A stretch of 64,000 nucleotides of DNA, taken from assembly GCA_037623315.1 (NCBI GenBank), contig JBBJJH010000007.1, positions 25,975-89,974 on the forward strand. The letters run 5' to 3'. Every line of letters starts with the position of its first letter. The stretch's first letter is position 1. This stretch comes from Halanaerobiaceae bacterium ANBcell28 (lineage in GTDB: Bacteria > Bacillota > Halanaerobiia > Halanaerobiales > DTU029). Of this stretch, positions 8,768 through 17,230 are shown piece after piece. The position numbers were made by a program, and so were the translations under genes. The notes under the pieces were generated by a model, which worked only from the letters and a program-made list of their open reading frames with translations, had not been told where the DNA came from and searched no databases.

Positions 8768-10060
8768 ATGAACATAGAAAATTCAGTAAGTTTAAAAGGG
8801 AACTCAGTAGCAAAAGACATAGCACGGGGAAAGATATTAGAAGCAAATGAAAAAAATAAGTATTCTGTAATGTTAGTATATGCAATACTTATCTTAGTTT
8901 CATCTCTATATTTTAATAGTCCTTATGAAATATTTGCTGGAATGAGAGCTATTACAATTGCCCCTAGTATTTTGGTAACGGACTATATGGTAGTTGGCAA
9001 TTTGGGAGCTGCTCTATTTAATTCTGGATTATTAATGATTATTTCAATTACGATTACTAAACTCAATAAAGTTACTATGAATGGTACAGTAATAGCTGCA
9101 ATATTAACTGTAGGAGGGTTTGCATTTTTTGGAAAAAATATTTATAATATCTGGTCAATTTTACTTGGTATTTACATTTTTTCAAGAATACAAAAAGAAA
9201 ATTATAGAAAGTTTATTTTAGTTGCTTTATTCGGAACTGCACTAGGGCCTATGGTAAGTCAGCTAAGTTTCGGGCTTGGTATAAATCTTTTTTATGGACT
9301 TATATTAGGTAATATAGTAGGAATTATTGCTGGTATTATTTTGCCATCATTAGCAAATCATTTTATTAAATTCCATCAGGGGTTTAATATTTATAATATA
9401 GGGTTTACAGCTGGAATGGCAGGATCTTTCTTTATGGCTATATTTAGATCTTTTGGAGTTGAGAATCCTCAAACACTAGTAATAGCTGAAGGTTATAATA
9501 ATATTTTGAGTATTTATCTATCAATATTATTTCTGTCAATGATTATTGTAGGATATTTATTTAATAGTGGTTATAAGGGATTATTAAAACATACTGGACG
9601 TTTAGTAGATGATTTTGTTATTACTGAAGGATTTGGTATAACTTTTATTAATATGGGTCTTCTAGGATTGGCAAGTACTTTGTATATACTGCTAGTAGAA
9701 GGTCAATTAAATGGTCCAATTATTGGTGGTATATTTACAGTTGTTGCATTTGGTGCTTTTGGAAAGCACATTAAGAATATAATTCCTATTTTTATTGGAG
9801 TTTATATAGCTTCAACATTACAGATTTGGGACATAAATGCAACAGGTGCTTTATTAGCTGCTTTATTTGGAACTACTCTAGCACCAATTGCAGGTGTTTT
9901 TGGCTGGAAAATGGGTATATTGGCTGGTTTTCTTCACATGTCAATGGTTATGAATGTTGGATATTTACATGGAGGCATGAATTTGTATAATAATGGTTTT
10001 TCAGGAGGTTTGTTAGCAGCCATATTAGTTCCTATTATTACTGCCTTTAAGGAGGTCTAA
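8768..10060 (+). CDS. DUF1576 family polytopic membrane protein
   Basis: A 430-residue integral membrane protein with about 11-12 hydrophobic helices after a ~35-residue soluble N-terminus. It has an internal pseudo-repeat: GGFAFFGKNIYNIWSILLGI (about 119-138) in the first half and VAFGAFGKHIKNIIPIFIGV in the second, each followed by an ALFGT motif. This duplicated FGK(N/H)I...GxYI architecture is typical of DUF1576, a family without a proven function that looks like a transporter. An SD (AAGGAG) precedes the ATG. The stop is 3 bp from the next gene, whose SD (AAGGAGGT) lies inside this one, so the two are translationally coupled. Confidence 0.85.
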   Translation: MNIENSVSLKGNSVAKDIARGKILEANEKNKYSVMLVYAILILVSSLYFNSPYEIFAGMRAITIAPSILVTDYMVVGNLGAALFNSGLLMIISITITKLNKVTMNGTVIAAILTVGGFAFFGKNIYNIWSILLGIYIFSRIQKENYRKFILVALFGTALGPMVSQLSFGLGINLFYGLILGNIVGIIAGIILPSLANHFIKFHQGFNIYNIGFTAGMAGSFFMAIFRSFGVENPQTLVIAEGYNNILSIYLSILFLSMIIVGYLFNSGYKGLLKHTGRLVDDFVITEGFGITFINMGLLGLASTLYILLVEGQLNGPIIGGIFTVVAFGAFGKHIKNIIPIFIGVYIASTLQIWDINATGALLAALFGTTLAPIAGVFGWKMGILAGFLHMSMVMNVGYLHGGMNLYNNGFSGGLLAAILVPIITAFKEV

Positions 10061-10063
10061 TTT

Positions 10064-10399
10064 ATGAGGAATTCTCAAAAAACTATTAAATTGGTTAGTG
10101 AGCTTACTGCATTTTTCTTTAAAGCAGGGGCAACAGAGATGGATATTAATATTAAAGATAGAAACGATGAAGTAACAATATCACTAGAAGCCTATATTAA
10201 AGATATGCCTACTGATTTTTTAGAAGCATTAGATGACTTAAACACTCCAAGACAAACTCAGGTAGAAGAATATTATTGGGAATTAGCTGGAGAAAATAAT
10301 CAATATCAAGAGTTAACACTAGTAGGAATGATGACAGACAATGCAGAAATATATTATGAAGATAATCTCTTAGAAGTTATAGTATATCGAAAAAAATAA
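10064..10399 (+). CDS. Small cytoplasmic protein coupled to the DUF1576 membrane protein
   Basis: A 111-residue acidic soluble protein I do not recognise. It starts RNSQKTIKLVSELTAFFFKAGATEMDINIKDRNDEVTI, a helix-then-strand pattern resembling a small ATPase-like or sensor fold, but has no clear nucleotide motif. Its ribosome site overlaps the last codons of the DUF1576 gene (AAGGAGGTCTAATTT before the ATG), so it is made in fixed ratio with the membrane protein and is likely an accessory or regulatory subunit (inference). A terminator follows immediately. Confidence 0.8.
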   Translation: MRNSQKTIKLVSELTAFFFKAGATEMDINIKDRNDEVTISLEAYIKDMPTDFLEALDDLNTPRQTQVEEYYWELAGENNQYQELTLVGMMTDNAEIYYEDNLLEVIVYRKK

Positions 10400-10417
10400 A
10401 TATAATAAATTATAATT

Positions 10418-10451
10418 AGTTCATAATCTTATAAGGTTATGAACTTTTTTA
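10418..10451 (+). terminator. Intrinsic terminator after the DUF1576 operon
   Basis: AGTTCATAA (10418-10426) pairs perfectly with TTATGAACT (10437-10445), followed by six T residues. Confidence 0.88.
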
Positions 10452-10518
10452 GTAATAATAAATTATTTTATAAAAAGAAGGTGATTTCTTACTAATAGTT
10501 AATTATTAATTCGATATT

Positions 10519-10977
10519 TTATTTGCTTAAGAGATCTTTACCCAATTTGACAGCCAGCCATGCTATAAGAGCTCCTAATAATATATGATTTACTAGAAAG
10601 ATTAGATTTGTATTTATATCAGTAGGATTTATATCACTTAAATTATACTTTAGCATCATACCAAAAAGATTTATCCAAAAAAAAATTCCCACAGATATCC
10701 CTTTGATTAAATTGAATTCTATACCTATGTAGTATAATAAATAGACTATAAAAATACCTATAAATATAGCTACACCGTAATCTGCAAAAATTCCGATTAT
10801 CATTCCCCCGCGAGTATCTACCATATCAGCTGGTATAAATGTAGCAGCTGCAAGTTGACGAGGTAAGTACTGATTTATATTTAGCATATAAAAAATACTG
10901 TTGAATATATTACGAATAAAATTAGCGATAATACTAACTATAATTCCAAGTATATATTTATCTTTTATTTTTATCAT
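10519..10977 (-). CDS. Small four-helix membrane protein, unknown function
   Basis: A 152-residue protein with four predicted membrane helices, at about 8-28, 60-85, 92-112 and 125-145. A conserved-looking loop after the first helix reads QYLPRQLAAATFIPADM. No enzymatic motif is visible. The minus-strand ribosome site AAAGGTGATATAAT precedes the ATG. Small proteins with this start (KDKYILGII) occur in clostridial genomes, without known function as far as I recall. It is convergent with the DUF1576 operon and divergent from the rhodanese gene. Confidence 0.75.
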   Translation of the reverse strand: MIKIKDKYILGIIVSIIANFIRNIFNSIFYMLNINQYLPRQLAAATFIPADMVDTRGGMIIGIFADYGVAIFIGIFIVYLLYYIGIEFNLIKGISVGIFFWINLFGMMLKYNLSDINPTDINTNLIFLVNHILLGALIAWLAVKLGKDLLSK

Positions 10978-11190
10978 ATTATATCACCTTTCTTTTTTTT
11001 AGTTTCTGCTTTAAAAAGTCTTATTATTCAAATTAAATTAATATATCAATTCTTATCTCATCACAAATATAATAGTTATTTCTTGTAGATGTATTGTAAT
11101 TTATGGTAAGATATTATAATAGGAATTAAATAAGTAATTTCATTAAAAAATTTTTATATAATATAAGTCTTAAAAGGGAGGACAAGATTC

Positions 11191-12141
11191 ATGAATATTT
11201 TAAGAAAATATCTTTTTATGTTAGTGCTAGTTTTTCTTCTTACTACTTCTTTACTTTCTTTAGCATTTCAAGGCAAGGTTTTTGAAAATTATATTAATAT
11301 TGAAGATAGAGGATATATTAATACAGATTCTTTAATTTCACCAACGGAATTGCAAAGAATATTAAATGATGAGAATATAATAATAATAGATTTTAGAACT
11401 AATGAAAACTATCTTTCAGCTCATATTCCTGGTGCAGTAAATTTTTGGCGTAGCGATATAATAGATGTTGATCATGAATATCCAATGATGAAAGCTTCTG
11501 TGGAACAAATGGAGCAAGTATTAAGTGAAAAAGGAATAAGTAATGATGACATAATAATAATTTATAGTAATGGTAGGGGACCTGATGCACCTCGTATGTG
11601 GTGGGTTCTTAAAATATATGGTCATAAAGATATACGTATTTTAGATGGCGGAATAGAATATTGGCAAAATAATAATTTCCCTATTAGCCAAACAATAATG
11701 TCTCGTGAAAAAACAGAATATATAATTGATACTAATAATATTTCATACTCACTTTTAGCAGAACTTAGTGATGTTATAGAAGCAATTAAAGATGAGGATA
11801 TAATTATTATAGATACACGTACAAGAGAAGAATATTTAGGACAAAGCGATATGGGTTCACGCTCTGGAAAAATTCCTGGTTCATATTTTCTAGAGTGGAG
11901 CGATGTATTAAATGATGATAATACTTTAAAAACAGCTGAAGAAATAAATGATATTTATTCAAATATTGGGGTTATACCGGAAAAAGAAATAATTAGTTAC
12001 TGTCAATCGGGAGTACGTTCAGCTTATACAACTTTTGTATTATATGAATTACTTGGATATGAAAATGTCAAAAATTATGATGGTTCCTGGATCGAATGGA
12101 GCGCTAGGTTTGATTTACCTATTGAATATGCTAGTAAATAA
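11191..12141 (+). CDS. Secreted or membrane-anchored tandem rhodanese (thiosulfate/mercaptopyruvate sulfurtransferase type)
   Basis: A 316-residue protein with an N-terminal signal or anchor helix (FMLVLVFLLTTSLLSLAF, residues ~10-27) and no lipobox Cys, so it acts outside the membrane. It has two rhodanese domains. The first (~48-170) has lost the active-site Cys: its loop reads YSNGRG. The second (~190-310) keeps it as Cys271 in CQSGVRS. This inactive-plus-active arrangement is normal for two-domain TST/MST enzymes, which move sulfane sulfur from thiosulfate or 3-mercaptopyruvate to an acceptor. A strong SD (AAAGGGAGGA) precedes the ATG. The natural donor is not evident. Confidence 0.9.
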   Translation: MNILRKYLFMLVLVFLLTTSLLSLAFQGKVFENYINIEDRGYINTDSLISPTELQRILNDENIIIIDFRTNENYLSAHIPGAVNFWRSDIIDVDHEYPMMKASVEQMEQVLSEKGISNDDIIIIYSNGRGPDAPRMWWVLKIYGHKDIRILDGGIEYWQNNNFPISQTIMSREKTEYIIDTNNISYSLLAELSDVIEAIKDEDIIIIDTRTREEYLGQSDMGSRSGKIPGSYFLEWSDVLNDDNTLKTAEEINDIYSNIGVIPEKEIISYCQSGVRSAYTTFVLYELLGYENVKNYDGSWIEWSARFDLPIEYASK

Positions 12142-12198
12142 AGATACTACTTTTAAAAAGAGGTAGAATATATTTATTAATTGAAAGGGGCATTAATT

Positions 12199-12789
12199 AT
12201 GTTTAATAATATTTCAATAGAAATGAAAGAGAGAATGGCTTATCTAGAAAAAATTGATAAACAGGATAGAGAAGATGGTACTACACGCTTGAAAAGACTT
12301 AGGCAAATACCACCTGAAACAGGAAAATTCCTAGCTCTTATGGCTGCTAATTGTCCTGAAGGAGAGTTCGTTGAAATTGGAACAAGCGCTGGCTATTCCT
12401 CTTTGTGGATCTCTTTAGCCTGTATGGACAGGAATATAAAACTTAAGACATTTGAAATTTTGCCTGAAAAAGTAAAACTAGCTGAAGAGACATTGGCAAG
12501 TGCAGAAGTAGAAGAGTATATAGAACTTATTGCAGGTGATGCTCTTGAAAACTTAGAAGAAATTGACAATATTTCCTTTGCTTTTTTAGATGCAGAGAAA
12601 GAAGTTTATGAGCAATGTTATGACCTGATAGTTCCAAGATTAGCTCAAGGTGGTTTATTAATAGCTGATAATGCTATCAATCATTATGATAAACTAAAGA
12701 AAGTAATTAATAAAGCAGAAAATGATGAAAGAGTTGATGCAATGGTGGTACCTATTGGAAAAGGCGAACTTATTTGTAGGAAAGTATAA
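12199..12789 (+). CDS. SAM-dependent O-methyltransferase
   Basis: A 196-residue class I methyltransferase of the O-methyltransferase (COMT-like) group. SAM motif I is [11 protein letters not shown] from residue 58. Other landmarks are the acidic residue at the end of beta-2 (KTFEILPEK), GDALENLEE, and [16 protein letters not shown], where metal-dependent members bind a divalent ion. The start is ATG 12199, because the purine-rich SD GAAAGGGG lies at 12183-12190; an upstream in-frame TTG (12181) overlaps that SD. Probably co-transcribed with the following HAD gene (25 bp gap). The substrate is unknown. Confidence 0.88.
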   Translation: MFNNISIEMKERMAYLEKIDKQDREDGTTRLKRLRQIPPETGKFLALMAANCPEGEFVEIGTSAGYSSLWISLACMDRNIKLKTFEILPEKVKLAEETLASAEVEEYIELIAGDALENLEEIDNISFAFLDAEKEVYEQCYDLIVPRLAQGGLLIADNAINHYDKLKKVINKAENDERVDAMVVPIGKGELICRKV

Positions 12790-12813
12790 TTTTACTTAAT
12801 AGAAAGGAGAAAT

Positions 12814-13474
12814 ATGAGTTTAGAAGCTGTTATATTTGATTTAGATAATACTCTCAACAATAGGAGGCTTGCTTTTAGAAAATACACTAATAGTTTTATA
12901 GACAAATATATAATGATTGAAAATAATAGAAAAGAACTTATAGAGTATATTGAAAAAGCAGATGAGGATGGTTATAGAAGTAAGATAGAAATATATAATG
13001 AATTGCTTAGTAATTTGAAATGGAAAAAGAAAGCTAACTTAGATGAACTACTTGAATTTTGGAATAATCAATTTCCTAAATGCACAACTTTAATGGATGG
13101 ATGCAATTGAAGTATTAGAAACTTTAAAGAAGAATGGAATGAAATTAGGAATGATAACAAATGGTTCTGTTAGAATGCAAAATGCTAAAATAGATGAAAT
13201 TGGTGTAAGAAGCTTTTTTGAAACAATAATTGTTTCAGATGAAATTGGAATTAAAAAACCTGATATCAGGATATTTAATATGGTTTTGAAAAAGTTAAAT
13301 GTTAATGCAAAAAATGCAATTTATATTGGCGATAATCCTTTCTGTGATATAAAAGGAGCAAGTAATGCTGGTCTTAATACTGCTTGGATGGAAGGATTTA
13401 GAGAATGGGATCTCGATGGTATAAAGCCTGATTATAAGATCAATCATTTAAAGGAATTATTAAGTATTATTTAG
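12814..13474 (+). pseudogene. HAD-superfamily hydrolase split by a 4-bp tandem duplication
   Basis: Two overlapping frames encode one HAD phosphatase. The first (12814-13110, 98 aa) holds motif I, DLDNT, and the cap. The second (frame open from about 13097 to 13474) holds motif II (MITNGS), motif III Lys (GIKKPD) and motif IV (GDNPFCDIKGA). At the join the DNA reads GGATGGAT (13095-13102); removing one GGAT gives TLMDAIEVLETL in a single frame. So a 4-bp tandem duplication caused the shift. Neither half alone has the complete active site. It could be a pseudogene, a phase-variable allele or an assembly error. A good SD (AAAGGAG) precedes the first ATG. Confidence 0.88.
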
Positions 13475-13493
13475 AACTTGAGGTGAAGAAAAA

Positions 13494-14030
13494 ATGGGAA
13501 TAGAAAATAAAAATCTACTTAATATAAAACTCGAAAGTAAAAGACTAATATTAGTACCAATCTCTATGGAATATAAAGATAATATATTTAAAGAATTTTC
13601 TAAAGAAATAACTACTTATATGTATCCTGCACCAGCTAAAGAAATTTCTGAAACAGAATTATTTATAATAAATTCCATAAAAAGCTTAAAAGGTGGCAGT
13701 AATCTACAATTGGTGATTTTAAAAAAAGATACCCTGGAGTTCTTAGGATGTGCAGGTCTTCATAATATCAATACAAAGACACCCGAGTTTGGAATCTGGT
13801 TAAAAAAATCTGCTCATGGAATGGGATATGGAATAGAAGCTATTACTGAACTTAAGAAATGGGCAGATAAAAATATAGATTATAAATATATTCTATATCC
13901 TGTAGCTGAAAAAAATATAGCTAGCCGGAAAATACCAGAATCACTTGGAGGTAAAATAGAAAAAGAATATGATGAAACAGGTTTAGGAGGAAATTCATAT
14001 CACTGTATAGAATACAGGATATACAAATAG
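13494..14030 (+). CDS. GNAT acetyltransferase, RimJ/RimL type
   Basis: A 178-residue GNAT enzyme that would transfer acetyl from acetyl-CoA to an amine, possibly a protein N-terminus. The early segment LESKRLILVPIS is the usual RimJ/RimL strand 1, GIWLKKSAHGMGYGIEAI is the acetyl-CoA-binding loop, and NIASRKIPESLGGK is the C-terminal Asn-Ser motif region. The length is normal. The SD TGAGGTGAAG precedes the ATG, 19 bp after the broken HAD gene, so it is likely in the same transcript. The substrate is unknown. Confidence 0.88.
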   Translation: MGIENKNLLNIKLESKRLILVPISMEYKDNIFKEFSKEITTYMYPAPAKEISETELFIINSIKSLKGGSNLQLVILKKDTLEFLGCAGLHNINTKTPEFGIWLKKSAHGMGYGIEAITELKKWADKNIDYKYILYPVAEKNIASRKIPESLGGKIEKEYDETGLGGNSYHCIEYRIYK

Positions 14031-14190
14031 TTAGTTTATACATTGCTATATATATGGCAGTACAATTTTCAACAGTAGATACTGAATGATCTAGTATAGC
14101 TAATTAGAGGTAAACTTGCTTATAAATCTTATTATCAAAAAACAAGAGGGGCTTTACTTATAGAGCAAAGAGATGGAGGTTTTTATAATA

Positions 14191-15033
14191 GTGAAAAATT
14201 ATTTTCTAACTGATTTAGATGGGACTTTATTAAGAAATGATGCATCACTTTCAAAATATACTATTGATGTAATTTCAACTGCAATTGAAAATGATTTTGT
14301 TATTAGTTTCGCTACTGCTCGTGGTTATGTTTCCTCAAATAAGGTTGCTTCAGCTATTCTCTGGAAATATCCACTGGTACTATATAATGGTGCATTAATA
14401 TATGATCCAATTAAAAAAACAATGATAGATGGATACTGGCTTGATTCTGAAATAGTTAATAATATAATAGAAATAGGTAAAACAATTAATTTAACTCCAA
14501 TGTTATTTTGTCTTGATCTTGATAACAGAGAACGGGTATTACATGAAAAATTAGTGAAGTTTGGATATAAAGAGTTTTATAAAAGTCGTCCAAATGACAA
14601 GAGATTTAAAGAAATTGAGAAATTAATCAGCACTGATCAATATAGAACCTTGATAATTACTTATATAGGATTATTTGATGAACTTGAGCCCTTAAAGAAA
14701 AAGATAAAAGAAATTTTTACTGATCAAGTACATATCCACTTTATGAGAGATAATTATATTAAAGATCATTATTTTCTGGAAATCACTCATCCAAAATCAA
14801 ACAAAGAAGAGGGTATTAAATTGTGGTCTGAGTTAATTGCTTGTAATACTAAAGATATAACTGTCTTTGGCGACAATTTAAATGATTTAGCTATGTTTTA
14901 CCAGGCAGGCAAAAGTATTGCAGTTGAAAATGCCCAACTACAAGTATTAGAACTTGCAGATGAGATTATAGATTCAAATGAAAATGATGGTGTAGCACAA
15001 TATATAAATAAAATATTAAATCTTAATATATAA
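14191..15033 (+). CDS. Cof-type HAD-IIB sugar/nucleotide phosphatase
   Basis: A 280-residue HAD phosphatase with a large C2 cap (Cof/YidA-like), likely acting on small phosphorylated metabolites such as sugar phosphates. Motif I D8-L-D10-GT, motif II SFATARG, motif III Lys in HPKSNKEEG, and motif IV FGDNLNDLAMF are all intact. GTG 14191 is chosen as start because ATGGAGGT (14173-14180) is the ribosome site; the upstream ATG 14173 lies within it. The preceding 142 bp (14031-14172) are non-coding and degenerate. Confidence 0.9.
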   Translation: MKNYFLTDLDGTLLRNDASLSKYTIDVISTAIENDFVISFATARGYVSSNKVASAILWKYPLVLYNGALIYDPIKKTMIDGYWLDSEIVNNIIEIGKTINLTPMLFCLDLDNRERVLHEKLVKFGYKEFYKSRPNDKRFKEIEKLISTDQYRTLIITYIGLFDELEPLKKKIKEIFTDQVHIHFMRDNYIKDHYFLEITHPKSNKEEGIKLWSELIACNTKDITVFGDNLNDLAMFYQAGKSIAVENAQLQVLELADEIIDSNENDGVAQYINKILNLNI

Positions 15034-15059
15034 AATTAAATAAATACATATTTTACCAA

Positions 15060-15836
15060 CTAATCACTTATTTTTTTGTACATATATTCATTTATATTGT
15101 CAAATACTTTCTTAGCTTCTTTCGACTTGATGCTATGGTATATTTTCTCGATATATTGTCGTTTTTTAACTATGATAAAACTTTCTTTAAAATTCAAGTT
15201 ATAAATCCAACCCATTTGTACTATTTTAAAATCATCTATTGTTTTAAGACTTGAATATTTTACAGTTTTTTCTTCAAGGATAAGTTGAAGTATTTCTGGA
15301 CTTATAATACCTTCTTCTGTAAGATTAAGATTAATTTTATCATTATTCTCCTGTCTGTGATATCTTTCAGCAAAAATATTCCAGATATCTAGTTTGTCAG
15401 CATCCCGAATAAGTTTAGAAAACAAGAGTTCTTCTTCAGATAAATTTTCAGGTATATCTATTTTATTATGATGGAGAATTGCTTGATAAATAATATTCTG
15501 TGATCCTTTATTAAGATTATGAAAAATATTTTTTTCTTTTAAGATTTCCACAGATAATTCAGCATGATTAATTGATATACTGTCAGAAAAAGTTTTGTAT
15601 TTTTTGTATTGCTCAAATCTGCCTAAATCATGAAATAGGCCAATAACATTTGCAATCACTATTTCTTTTTCTGCTAATCCAATATTATTAGCCAGCTTGT
15701 TTATATTTTCATATACCCTATAACTATGGTGATATTTTAAATCTATTGCTTTTTGATCATCTTCATTGTTGTAAAATCTCTTAGTATAATTATCAAAATA
15801 AGATTTTAGTTCATTAAATTTTTTCTGATCTAACAT
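15060..15836 (-). CDS. HD-domain metal-dependent phosphohydrolase
   Basis: A 258-residue cytoplasmic HD hydrolase. The metal ligands are visible in order: H in KYHHSYRVYEN, the HD doublet in GLFHDLGRFEQ, HH in ILHHNKIDIP, and D in IRDADKLDIWNIF. These enzymes cleave phosphomonoesters or diesters of nucleotides. The substrate cannot be told from sequence. The minus-strand SD AAGGGAG precedes the ATG. It is convergent with the Cof phosphatase gene, only 26 bp apart. Confidence 0.88.
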   Translation of the reverse strand: MLDQKKFNELKSYFDNYTKRFYNNEDDQKAIDLKYHHSYRVYENINKLANNIGLAEKEIVIANVIGLFHDLGRFEQYKKYKTFSDSISINHAELSVEILKEKNIFHNLNKGSQNIIYQAILHHNKIDIPENLSEEELLFSKLIRDADKLDIWNIFAERYHRQENNDKINLNLTEEGIISPEILQLILEEKTVKYSSLKTIDDFKIVQMGWIYNLNFKESFIIVKKRQYIEKIYHSIKSKEAKKVFDNINEYMYKKISD

Positions 15837-16051
15837 GTGATAATCTCCCTTTTAAATATTATATGAAATAAATACTAATCTTTTAATTATTATTATAAAG
15901 ACATATGAAGGAAGATGCAAATTAAATTATAGCTTAAATTACATATTAAGATTAATTGGTTTCTTCATATTATTTAATATTAAATACATAATTTCTTACC
16001 GATAAAAATATTTAAACTATATTATGATTTTTATGAAAGGAGAAATATATA

Positions 16052-16138
16052 ATGGCAACCTGAATAGCTCATTTACGTATTGCAGAAAAATTATTAAAAA
16101 ATATAATTATTTGGATCTACTACTATGATTTTAATTAA
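16052..16138 (+). pseudogene. 5' remnant of a zinc-dependent phospholipase-C-like hydrolase gene
   Basis: A perfect SD (AAAGGAGA) and ATG are followed by MAT-stop-IAHLRIAEKLL. This matches the MATWMxHLRxAxKLL start of a family of zinc-dependent phospholipase-C-like hydrolases with Trp at codon 4 changed to TGA. The homology fades by codon ~20 and the frame ends at 16138. It is only the first ~30 codons of a lost gene. Family recall is moderate, so the naming is tentative. Confidence 0.55.
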
Positions 16139-16214
16139 GACCGTTTAGTAAAATTGGACTGTGAGTAATTTTCTGTATTTCAATGAATAAATATATTGTT
16201 TTTGGAGGATAGAT

Positions 16215-16556
16215 ATGAAAATAGGTATAATAAGACATTTTAAAGTCGTTGATAGTAGTAAATTTCTAATGACTTCAAATGAGTTCAAGGAATGGATAAA
16301 AAAATATGATGAATTTGATATAAAACACAATACAATTTGTAATTTCAATCCTAAAGAATGGGGAGTATGTTACACCAGTACTTTGTCAAGGGCTTATAAG
16401 ACAGCTGATAATATTTACAAAGGTAAAATTATAAAAACAGATTTACTTAACGAAGTAGCTATTGCACCGTTTACTAAGAACAATATAATCTTAACAAATC
16501 ATTTATGGCTTTCTATAGGACGAGTCTTATTTAAATTATATATTTTTGAATATTAA
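16215..16556 (+). pseudogene. Histidine-phosphatase (PGAM-like) gene with internal deletion
   Basis: A 113-residue frame with a good SD (GGAGGATAG). The start MKIGIIRHFKVV is the RHxxx phosphohistidine motif of the histidine phosphatase superfamily, and CYTSTLSRAYKTADNIY is the conserved second segment. The middle ends at LSIGRVLF and jumps straight to KLYIFEY, which resembles the normal C-terminus of this subgroup. The second catalytic His (SHG motif) and about 70 residues are missing. The parsimonious reading is an in-frame internal deletion giving a dead enzyme; a truncated functional protein is unlikely. Confidence 0.7.
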
Positions 16557-16635
16557 GTATAATTTATCTGCTTTGTATGGAAATAAAGGTATCTTTAATT
16601 AAAATATATGTCTTATAATCCTTAAGTTAGTGTAA

Positions 16636-16830
16636 TTTAAAAATCGTAAGCCCAAACTAATATCATACGGTGATCATGACCTTGCCTTTATAAAGAAACT
16701 GTCTAAGAAATGGTGTGATGAAAGCGATAATCATCAACTTCCAGTTATTAAAAATGCCCATCACATTGCCAATCAAGATAATTCAAACGAATTTAATGAT
16801 GCAATAATATTTTTTTGGAAAAAATTTTAA
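16636..16830 (+). pseudogene. 3' remnant of an alpha/beta-hydrolase gene
   Basis: One frame without a start reads KPKLISYGDHDLAFIKKL and then IKNAHHIANQDNSNEFNDA, ending at TAA 16828-16830. This is the acid-residue loop (GDHD) and the catalytic His motif (A.HIAN.D.P..FN) of an alpha/beta hydrolase. The first ~200 residues, including the nucleophile elbow, are absent. Confidence 0.78.
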
Positions 16831-17230
16831 AAAAAGAAGGAATTTTATTAGGTATAGCGAATAGTATAAATATAATGAAATTTTCTAAAATTTGTAAATT
16901 TTATGATGTTTGATTATACAAAAATTCTAAACAAATAAATTATTTTTACACTTCATGAACTTCCGCAATCTTTATTAAACCCACACAAAATTATAAATAA
17001 AACTTTGTTAATATCATACCTTCATATATCATTTACTTTCGGAATCTAAGATTATAACTTTTAAGTAAATTTAAAAATCTCTTTGCAAACAAAAAACAAT
17101 CCTTTAAGTAAATATTCTTGATCACGATGGAGTTAATATTTTAACTTATAATTCTATATTTTCTTAAGAAGAATAAAGGAGGGTGTTATCAAAAGAATAA
17201 TTTATAAGTATAATCTTGGGAGGGGAAATA
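16831..17230 (+). other. AT-rich non-coding stretch before the GH9 cluster
   Basis: About 400 bp without a recognisable gene. It contains a direct repeat of TTTAAGTAAAT (near 17060 and 17104). Two SD-like motifs precede the first GH9 gene: AAGGAGGG near 17176, with no usable start, and GGGAGGGG at 17218-17225, which serves the ATG at 17231. No convincing promoter was identified. Confidence 0.5.

Noticed and set aside
11191..12141. Loss of the active-site Cys in the first rhodanese domain
   Set aside because: An inactive N-terminal domain is the normal state of two-domain TST/MST enzymes.
12814..13474. Programmed ribosomal frameshift in the HAD gene
   Set aside because: No slippery heptamer or downstream structure is evident; an exact GGAT tandem duplication explains the shift better.
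14031..14172. A short frame before the Cof phosphatase (about 14111-14213) that looked weakly protein-like
   Set aside because: No start with a ribosome site and no recognisable family; it runs out of frame into the Cof gene.
16052..16138. TGA in the phospholipase-like start as a possible selenocysteine codon or recoding of TGA as Trp
   Set aside because: The remaining gene is missing after about 30 codons, no SECIS-like stem was seen, and UGG is used for Trp in all neighbouring genes.
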